From Mageeibacillus sp. UBA1212 (GTDB lineage Bacteria; Bacillota; Clostridia; UBA1212), in assembly GCA_002309655.1 (NCBI GenBank), contig DBXM01000018.1, positions 28,232-75,844 on the forward strand: a DNA stretch of 47,613 nt, given 5' to 3'. Under the pieces are notes generated by a model. The model did no database searches. It was given only the letters and a program-made list of their open reading frames with translations, and had not been told where the DNA came from. Made by a program: the position numbers and the translations under genes. Numbering within the stretch: the first letter of the stretch is position 1; every line of letters starts with the position of its first letter. Below, one piece after another: positions 41,809-47,613 of the stretch.

Positions 41809-44148
41809 CTATTTGTTGTAAATTTCCACCTCCGAGACCTGGAAAATGTGGCCGTCGTTGAAGCCTTCCTGGTCGCGCAGCTTGTACGCGTAGATCCGCA
41901 CGTAGCGCGCCGTGTAGGTTTTGTCGAGCGTGCAGACCGACGCCTCGCCTTTGGAAGGCAGCTCGGGAACGGCGCACTCGTAAACAGACGTGAACTCGTT
42001 CCCGTCGTCGGAAATCTCGACCCGGAAGTTGTACGGGAAGTTCTGACCGTCGCCGCGCGGGCGCACCACCACTTCGTTGAACTCCAGCGGCGCTCCCAGG
42101 TCGATGCGGATCCATTCGACGCCGTCCTCTGTCGCGTGGCGGTTGAGCGCGGAGCTCCAGCAGGTGCTCTTCTTGCCGTCGGTGATGTGCTTCTTGCTCC
42201 AGTCGCCGCCCAGGTCGGACGAAACCTTGACCGACTTGCCCTTCGCGATGTTCTCGCCCTTGGCCGTCTGCGTGGCGTCGGCGTAGAGCGACGCGTTGTC
42301 CGGTTCGGGAATGTCGCCGGCGTCGTTGTAGACCTCGATTTCGCCTATTTCAAAGCCTTTTTCGCGGCCGCCGGCCGTCACGTTCAGCCGCACGTAGCGC
42401 GCCTCGGTCTTATCGAACCTGAACACCGGGACGGCCTTTTCCGCCGCCGTGTAGTCGCTCTCTTCCGCGATTTTCGTCCAGCTTTCGCCGTCTTTCGAAA
42501 CCTCGAGCGTGAACGCGCGCGGGAACATCTCGCCGCGGGTGTAGTTCGAGCCGGTGGGGTACAGGTCGACGCGGTTGATTTCCGTCACTCTCAGAAGATC
42601 GACCTCGATATATCCGCTATTTTTAGGGGAATGGTACCCTTGAGCAGTTGCGTATTTGTCGGTGCGGAAGCCGTCGGTGAGGCAGAACGCGTAGAAGCCG
42701 CCGCCCGGTTCGACGTCCGCGACGCACACCGGCTTTTCCTGTGCCAGGTTCGCCCCCTTGTCGAGCTGCCTTTCGACGAGAACGTCGTGCTGCCCCGCCG
42801 CAAGAAGCCTGTAGCCGCCCGCCTCGAAGTCGAGCTTGACGGTTCCTTTTTTGATGTCGAGATCCTCGTACGAGCCGTTCGTGCAGTCGTAAAGGTGAGT
42901 GAGTTTGGAGGAGACCGAGAGCTCGTAGCTGACGGATTCCTTGTAGTTTTTGTTGACGAGCATTACGTAGTCGCGGCCTGTCTCGCGGTCCTTCATGAGT
43001 GAGACGATCAGGCCGTAGCCGTTTTTGGGCTCGGCGTAAAGAGGTGCGGTGTCTGCGGTGCAGAGCGTGATCGCGTCCTCGGAGCCGCCGGTGTGGAAGA
43101 CCTCAAGCGCGTCCAGACGTGCGAGCAGCGGGCCGGTCGTAAGGATCTGCGCGTCGATAGAGGCGACGTCGTCGTAGATCGAAGTTTTTTCGCCGTACGG
43201 GGAGATGATTCCGTAGTCCTTCGGGTCGCAGAAGCCGGTGGTCCACCACGTGAAATAGGTCATGGACTTGAGACCGTACGCCAGGCCCGCGGAGGTGTGG
43301 TAGCGGATCTCGCCGCCGTTCGTGCGCCGGAAATTCCCGCCTTCGCCGATGGACTGAATGTAGAACGCGGTGGGAACGTCGTACTTGAGCCCGATCTCGC
43401 GGAAGAGGTCGAGGTTGTAGAACATGTCCGGGTCGCCGCCGTTGTACGGGAACGGGTACTGGTCGTACTGGAGGTAGCCGTAGTTTTCGGGTCCCGCCGC
43501 GATGACCGAGTCCTCCACGAAGCCGCGGTAGTTCTCGAAAACCCACGTCGCGAAGTAGGGCAGCATGTTGAGGCGCGGCGTCAAACCGCCTTTCGTGATT
43601 GCTTTCAAAACCTTCGCGTAGGTCCAGGGCTGCGACGGTTCGTCGACCACGTGAATTCCCCTAATCGTATGGTTTTTCGCGAGTTCCTGAACGTACTCCG
43701 TTATCGCCTTCTCGGACATCTGGGTGAGCTTCTTTCCGTCAACTCCGGTCTTGTAGAAGATACCGATGCCGCGCTCTCCCGCGAGCTTCAGCTGAAGGTC
43801 GGACGTCTCCTTGTCGACGGCTCCGTCGCGGTTCGTGATCTCGATGAAGGTGATGTGGGCGTCGCGGATCCAGTCGTACTGCTCGGCGGTCGTGTACTCC
43901 TTCGGCGGCTCCCAGAAGATGCCGATTTCGATGTTTTTGCCGTCGTTCGGGAACACGTTGAGAGCGGGGTCTTCGACGCCGGGCGCGGGTGTTGATGATG
44001 TGTTCATGGTCGGGTCCTCCGTGCCGGGGGTGCCGGATTTTCCGGTCGCTCCGGGGTCGCCGCCAACGTTGCAGGCGGCTAAACAAGACAGTGCGAAAAT
44101 GATGATAAGCGCGGCTGCGGCGCGCCGGCGGAAACGTTTTTTGGTCAT
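41809..44148 (-). CDS. Glycoside-hydrolase-like lipoprotein with two F5/8C domains
   Basis: 779 aa. The lipobox is LAAC with Cys26, followed by a short Thr/Pro/Gly linker. Residues about 70-440 look like a TIM-barrel glycosidase plus a beta domain: IEIGIFWEPP, the acid pair D169-E170 in IHVVDEPSQPW, YLQYDQYPFPYNGG and YFTWWTT. F5/8C domain 1 covers about 465-609 (NLAQEKPVCVADV ... IGEIEVYND) and domain 2 about 632-778 (NIAKGKSVKVSSDLGGDW ... VSEVEIYNK). The VDEP motif resembles the DUF4091 proteins at 3.9-7.2 kb, but the two are not otherwise alike. No family number is claimed. The RBS AAGGAG is unusually far (about 13 nt) from ATG 44148. Confidence 0.85.
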   Translation of the reverse strand: MTKKRFRRRAAAALIIIFALSCLAACNVGGDPGATGKSGTPGTEDPTMNTSSTPAPGVEDPALNVFPNDGKNIEIGIFWEPPKEYTTAEQYDWIRDAHITFIEITNRDGAVDKETSDLQLKLAGERGIGIFYKTGVDGKKLTQMSEKAITEYVQELAKNHTIRGIHVVDEPSQPWTYAKVLKAITKGGLTPRLNMLPYFATWVFENYRGFVEDSVIAAGPENYGYLQYDQYPFPYNGGDPDMFYNLDLFREIGLKYDVPTAFYIQSIGEGGNFRRTNGGEIRYHTSAGLAYGLKSMTYFTWWTTGFCDPKDYGIISPYGEKTSIYDDVASIDAQILTTGPLLARLDALEVFHTGGSEDAITLCTADTAPLYAEPKNGYGLIVSLMKDRETGRDYVMLVNKNYKESVSYELSVSSKLTHLYDCTNGSYEDLDIKKGTVKLDFEAGGYRLLAAGQHDVLVERQLDKGANLAQEKPVCVADVEPGGGFYAFCLTDGFRTDKYATAQGYHSPKNSGYIEVDLLRVTEINRVDLYPTGSNYTRGEMFPRAFTLEVSKDGESWTKIAEESDYTAAEKAVPVFRFDKTEARYVRLNVTAGGREKGFEIGEIEVYNDAGDIPEPDNASLYADATQTAKGENIAKGKSVKVSSDLGGDWSKKHITDGKKSTCWSSALNRHATEDGVEWIRIDLGAPLEFNEVVVRPRGDGQNFPYNFRVEISDDGNEFTSVYECAVPELPSKGEASVCTLDKTYTARYVRIYAYKLRDQEGFNDGHIFQVSEVEIYNK

Positions 44149-44225
44149 CGCGTGGCGAAACTCCTTTCAGTGTCAGGCAAAAATATATTGGGGCGCGGCC
44201 GCCCGCTTTACCGGTTTATTTATGC

Positions 44226-44284
44226 AAAAAAAAGCGGGCGCCCGGTCGACGGCCGCGCTTCTTTTGGGAAGCGCTTGCGTAAAG
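44226..44284 (-). terminator. Probable terminator region of coaX
   Basis: A hairpin GCGCTTC/GAAGCGC (44265-44271 and 44278-44284) and a second GC-rich inverted repeat are followed on the minus strand by a T8 run (44226-44233). The exact folding is ambiguous. Confidence 0.5.
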
Positions 44285-44310
44285 AGCATTTAATCAGCGC
44301 TTCCTGCTTT

Positions 44311-45084
44311 TTATTCCGGATTGCCGTTTTTCCTGTAGAGGATGTAAAGTCCCTGCAGGAGAAGCGTCGGGTTGTGCTCGACTTTCTTTTTCATGTGGCG
44401 CGAGATCTCGCCGGAAAGGCCGCCCGTTGCCACGATGAACGCCTCCTCGCCGAGCTCCTCCTCGAAGCGGTCGATCATTCCGTCAATCATGCTCGCGTTT
44501 CCGAAAACTACGCCTGAGCGCATTGAGTCGTTCGTGTTGGTGCCGATCGTTTTTTCGGGCCGCTCGATCGAAATCTGAGGCAGCTGCGCGGTCTTGGAGA
44601 TCAGCGCGTTGAGAGCCGTGCGGACGCCCGGCATAATGACTCCGCCGAGCATGTTGTTTTTGCGGTCGACGACGCTCATTGTGGTCGCGGTGCCCATGTC
44701 GACGACGATTACGGGCTTCGGGTAGAGGGTGGAGGCTGCCACGCAGTCGACGAGAAGGTCCGAACCGAGCTGTGCGGGGTTGTCGATGCGGATGTTGAGG
44801 CCGGTTTTGATGCCCGGGGCAACGACGAATGGCGGCGTCCCGGTCAGAAGCTCGATCGCCTGGATCATCGGCTGGGTAAGCGCCGGAACGACCGAGGAGA
44901 GCACGGAGCCCTTGATTTCGGCGCGGTCGATGCCGCGGATCGTGAAAATATCGTTGATCATCACGGAGATCTCGTCCGCCGTCTTGTCGATGTCCGTCGA
45001 GATGCGCGAGATGAACTTGAGCTCGGCCTTCTCAAACGCGCCGAGAACTACGTTGCTGTTGCCGATGTCGATGGCGAGAATCAT
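44311..45084 (-). CDS. coaX: Type III pantothenate kinase
   Basis: 257 aa, usual length. Phosphorylates pantothenate, the first step of coenzyme A synthesis, in the cytoplasm and with a monovalent cation. ASKHA-fold motifs are DIGNSNVVLG (6-15, phosphate 1), GSDLLVD (107-113, with the catalytic Asp109) and VVDMGTATTMSVVD (127-140, cation site). GSDL takes the place of the more usual G-x-D-R, a variant I believe is also found in clostridial CoaX. Type III kinases are not feedback-inhibited by CoA. The gene is 55 bp downstream of the phosphatase gene on the same strand. Confidence 0.96.
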   Translation of the reverse strand: MILAIDIGNSNVVLGAFEKAELKFISRISTDIDKTADEISVMINDIFTIRGIDRAEIKGSVLSSVVPALTQPMIQAIELLTGTPPFVVAPGIKTGLNIRIDNPAQLGSDLLVDCVAASTLYPKPVIVVDMGTATTMSVVDRKNNMLGGVIMPGVRTALNALISKTAQLPQISIERPEKTIGTNTNDSMRSGVVFGNASMIDGMIDRFEEELGEEAFIVATGGLSGEISRHMKKKVEHNPTLLLQGLYILYRKNGNPE

Positions 45085-45139
45085 TTTAAAATACCTGCCT
45101 TTCGTGAATGTGCCGGCCGCGTGCCGGCGTTGTTTTCAA

Positions 45140-45967
45140 TTAGTCAATACTATTTTCATGAACGGGTTTTATAAGCGAGCACTCGCGGAACGACGCGACC
45201 TGTTCGTCCGTGATCCCGAGCCCGTTCCGTATGTAATTTTCGACTGAGCCGTATTCCTTTTCGACGGCCGCGTAATACGAGTCGAGAAATGATTTTTTCG
45301 CGATGTAGCAGCCGCGCAGCCTGCTCGCGAGTTTGTGCGAAAACGTCGCGATAAAGAGCTTCAGATAGTTTTTGTTCGCCTCCGCTGCGGCCGCTCTGTT
45401 GGTCAGAAGGTAGTCGCGCGTAATTGTCTTGCGGTCGGCTCCAAGCATCGTGAGAATGAGAAGACTGACGATTCCCGTGCGGTCCTTGCCGACCGTGCAG
45501 TGGTAGAGCGTCGCGCGCGATTGCGTGGCGTTTTTCATCACTATGTCGAGCGTCTCGCGGAACTTTTCGCCGGCCTCGGGCCACATCATTCGCGGGTAGA
45601 TGACGGCGAGGTCGGGAATGATTTTTTCGAGCTCTTTTCTGCCCGGGCGCGCTTTGGAGATCGACTTCAGGGTCGTGCCTTTGTTTTCGTGGCTGAGCCC
45701 CGCGGTGCGCGCGCTGAGGACGGGAACGTGTACGTTTTCGGCGCCGGGAAGCTCTCTGTCGGGAAGCTCGGCGCGCTCGTCAGCTGTACGCAGGTCGACA
45801 ACAGTGGCGATGTCGAAATTCACCTTTAAATAGGAGATATCGCGGTCTTCCAGATTCGACAGGTGGGCGCCGCGCAGGAACAGCCCGCTCTTGATTACGC
45901 AGCCGTCCGCCGTCTTGAGGCCGCCCAGGTCGCGGAAGTTTTTTCCGCCTTTAAGCTTGATTTTCAT
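45140..45967 (-). CDS. Tyrosine/serine protein phosphatase (PF13350-like)
   Basis: 275 aa. The phosphatase signature is HCTVGKDRTG, with catalytic C157 and R163. The N-terminal NFRDLGGLKTADG and VVDLRTADERAE are typical of the Y_phosphatase3 family, which includes LipA-like dual-specificity phosphatases acting on phosphoproteins or phosphoinositides. No signal peptide, so likely cytoplasmic. The RBS before ATG 45967 is weak. It lies between the GH43-like gene (49 bp) and coaX (55 bp), all minus strand, so co-transcription is likely though the functions are unrelated. Confidence 0.92.
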   Translation of the reverse strand: MKIKLKGGKNFRDLGGLKTADGCVIKSGLFLRGAHLSNLEDRDISYLKVNFDIATVVDLRTADERAELPDRELPGAENVHVPVLSARTAGLSHENKGTTLKSISKARPGRKELEKIIPDLAVIYPRMMWPEAGEKFRETLDIVMKNATQSRATLYHCTVGKDRTGIVSLLILTMLGADRKTITRDYLLTNRAAAAEANKNYLKLFIATFSHKLASRLRGCYIAKKSFLDSYYAAVEKEYGSVENYIRNGLGITDEQVASFRECSLIKPVHENSID

Positions 45968-46016
45968 AGGCGTTGATTTTCCGGTCTTCGGCCGTTCCGG
46001 CCGGTTACCCCGCGCT

Positions 46017-47072
46017 TCACGCGTCCTCGTAATCCTCTACGCGCCACTCGTCCTTCATGTCCAGGAACACGTTTTCGCCGTCGAATCTGAGCGGAAGCCA
46101 GACGTAGTCGGCGATCTGAGTGCGGTTGCGGAGAGGCCGGATCGCGGGGGCGGCGGACTTGTCGGCGACGTCGGGGTCGAAGTTGATCTCAAAGAACTTT
46201 TTCACTTCTTCGTAGGTCACGTCGGCGCATTCCGGCAGCCAGCGGTCGCCCAGGGCGATGTAGAGGTCCTTCTTGCCCGGAACCTTGAAAACGCTCGCGA
46301 TCTGGGAGTGGAAGGTGGTGTCCGAAGGGTCGCCGGGGCAGGGATCGCCGAGCACTTTGTAAGGCCCGTGCCAGCTGTCCGCGACCGCGACCTCGGAGGG
46401 GTTCGGGAAGTAGCCGGTGGTTCCCGAGGTGAGCAGATAGTGCTTCCCGCGGCGCACAAAATGCGACGTCGCCTCCCTCACATAGGGCGGGAACGGTTGC
46501 GGGAAATGGGTGGAATAGTAGCCGGTGACGTCCGTATAGTCGTCGGTCAGATCCGCGCAGATCGTCTCGCTGTGAACGCGCTCAAAGTAGTAGTACGCCT
46601 TCCCGTCAGGGGCGACCGCGAGGTCAAAATCGCCGGCACTCATGCCGAGCGGGCGCAGTCCTTCACGAACGATTTCGTACGGCCCGGTGAGGCGGTCGGC
46701 GGTCAGAACGGTCTCTGTCTGGGAGCCGTCCGGCTGCATTATTTTCAGCCAGCAGACGTATTTTCCGGTGCGCCTGTTGTGAATTATGTGCGGCCTGTCC
46801 ATGAACGAGTGCGGGTGAAGCGGCGAGGAAGGGTCGTCCGGCCGAGGCGGAATAATGACCCCCAGGTCGCGCCAGTTGTACAGGTCGTCCGATTCGTACA
46901 TTCTGACGCCCCAGTGCCATATCTTCGAGACGCCGTCCGTGAACTGCTTGTTCTCGCCGTACCAGTAGTAGCGGCCGTTCTCGTAAAAAATCGATCCGCC
47001 GTGGGCCTGAATGCGCTTGCCGTCCGTGTCGAGCCATACTCTTCCGGGGCGGATTGAGTCGTATCTTTTCAT
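46017..47072 (-). CDS. GH43-like five-bladed beta-propeller glycosidase
   Basis: 351 aa, no signal peptide. The N-terminus VWLDTDGKRIQAHGGSIFYENGRYYWYGE is characteristic of the clan-F branch that includes exo-beta-1,3-galactanases (GH43 subfamily 24), in which the usual catalytic base can be replaced. Later blocks are SFMDRPHIIHN, GMSAGDFDLAVAPDGKAYYYFE, YLLTSGTTGYFPNP and the probable acid in REATSHFVRRG (E before ATS). A galactan-type substrate is inferred only from the N-terminal motif. The RBS GGAG precedes ATG 47072. The SGNH hydrolase gene lies 27 bp upstream, suggesting joint deacetylation and cleavage of a glycan. Confidence 0.85.
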   Translation of the reverse strand: MKRYDSIRPGRVWLDTDGKRIQAHGGSIFYENGRYYWYGENKQFTDGVSKIWHWGVRMYESDDLYNWRDLGVIIPPRPDDPSSPLHPHSFMDRPHIIHNRRTGKYVCWLKIMQPDGSQTETVLTADRLTGPYEIVREGLRPLGMSAGDFDLAVAPDGKAYYYFERVHSETICADLTDDYTDVTGYYSTHFPQPFPPYVREATSHFVRRGKHYLLTSGTTGYFPNPSEVAVADSWHGPYKVLGDPCPGDPSDTTFHSQIASVFKVPGKKDLYIALGDRWLPECADVTYEEVKKFFEINFDPDVADKSAAPAIRPLRNRTQIADYVWLPLRFDGENVFLDMKDEWRVEDYEDA

Positions 47073-47099
47073 ACTTTTCTCCGGATTAAAATTGTTAAT

Positions 47100-47613
47100 T
47101 TAGAGCGCCTTCAGGAACGCGATGATCCTGTCCGCGAGCTTTTCGTGCCCCCTGTCGTTGGGGTGCAGGCCGTCAGGCATGAGTCTTTCTTTAAGCACCG
47201 GGTCGGCGGGCTGCATTCCCGAAACGCTCCAGAGGTCGAGAACCGGCAGCGAGTAGTACTCCGCGTACTTCTTCTCCATGTCCACGTAGTCTTTCAGAAC
47301 GCGGCAGGGAAGGCCGATGTCGTTCATCGTGGAGTTCTCCGAGAGCCTGTGAAGAGGTGTCAGAATCACGATCTCCGCGTCCGGGAAAAGCCTAACCAGC
47401 TTTTTGATCAGAACGTTCATCGCGCCGCAGAAGGTGTAGTCGTCGTCGCTCAGGAATTCCCCGAACGGAGCGTCGCCGTGGCCGAAGTCGTTTGACCCGC
47501 CGAAAACAAGAATGACGTCCGCGTCCCGGTCCATCGTCTCCGAGCGGACGACGTAGCTGTCCAGGTGGGGAATGAACCACGGCCGTTCGATGGACTGGTT
47601 CGCGATGCGGCTG
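47100..47613 (-). CDS. SGNH/GDSL-family hydrolase (5' truncated by window edge)
   Basis: The C-terminal 170 residues are seen, and the frame is open to the right edge (SRIANQSIERPWFIPHLD at the edge). Block III is VFGGSNDFGHGD (the G-x-N-D motif) and block V is MPDGLHPNDRGHEKLADRI, with the catalytic Asp-His. The nucleophile Ser block lies outside the window. An internal ATG at 47534 is in frame but falls inside the fold, so it is not the start. Probably a carbohydrate or lipid esterase, likely in one operon with the GH43-like gene. Confidence 0.88.
   Translation of the reverse strand, partial: SRIANQSIERPWFIPHLDSYVVRSETMDRDADVILVFGGSNDFGHGDAPFGEFLSDDDYTFCGAMNVLIKKLVRLFPDAEIVILTPLHRLSENSTMNDIGLPCRVLKDYVDMEKKYAEYYSLPVLDLWSVSGMQPADPVLKERLMPDGLHPNDRGHEKLADRIIAFLKAL

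Overview
The window is GC-rich (about 60% by eye), densely coded DNA, most likely from an uncultured member of the Bacillota (Clostridia-like). This is inferred from the gene set (serC-serA, pfkA, mutS2, radA, type III pantothenate kinase, an ECF transporter S component), AGGAGG-type ribosome binding sites, near-consensus TTGACA/TATAAT promoters, and secreted proteins with lipoboxes or Gram-positive style C-terminal anchors. No rRNA, tRNA, insertion sequence or CRISPR array was seen.

Layout. 1-7.2 kb: a large secreted CotH-kinase-family lipoprotein (minus, cut by the left edge) diverges from two tandem paralogous DUF4091/GH123-like lipoproteins. 7.3-10.5 kb: serC and serA behind a perfect-consensus promoter, then a GNAT acetyltransferase. 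10.5-15.2 kb (minus): an F5/8C surface protein with a Pro/Thr/Glu stalk, a PlsC-like acyltransferase, and a glycosyltransferase plus NAD-dependent epimerase pair. 15.4-16.6 kb: a class II Fic protein behind a 51-bp tandem repeat. 16.7-20.2 kb (minus): ispF, a polytopic GtrII-like protein and a GH109-like oxidoreductase-fold protein. 20.3-22.6 kb: a cation/proton antiporter behind a cluster of CCTGTTGA octamers, then a LUD-domain protein. 22.7-25.7 kb (minus): a lipoprotein, an SGNH hydrolase and a metallophosphoesterase. 25.8-31.8 kb (plus): pfkA, mutS2, a PyrF-like protein lacking its active site, and radA. 31.9-33.9 kb (minus): a GNAT, a Vat/CatB-type acetyltransferase and an ECF S component. 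34.3-41.5 kb (minus): two giant paralogous surface proteins ending in NPxTG anchors. 41.8-47.6 kb (minus): a glycosidase-like lipoprotein with two F5/8C domains, coaX, a tyrosine phosphatase, a GH43-like protein and an SGNH hydrolase cut by the right edge.

How it fits together. Housekeeping genes (serine synthesis, glycolysis, DNA repair, CoA and isoprenoid synthesis) are interleaved with many exported carbohydrate-active or carbohydrate-binding proteins, which suggests a glycan-feeding, host- or fibre-associated anaerobe. The least explained material is the pair of 1145-1157 aa NPxTG proteins. Each is built from alternating copies of two modules I cannot assign to a known family (called A and B here), one F5/8C domain and a nearly identical C-terminal block. 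Other items worth attention are the PyrF-like protein without catalytic residues between mutS2 and radA, and several operator-like inverted repeats at strong promoters.
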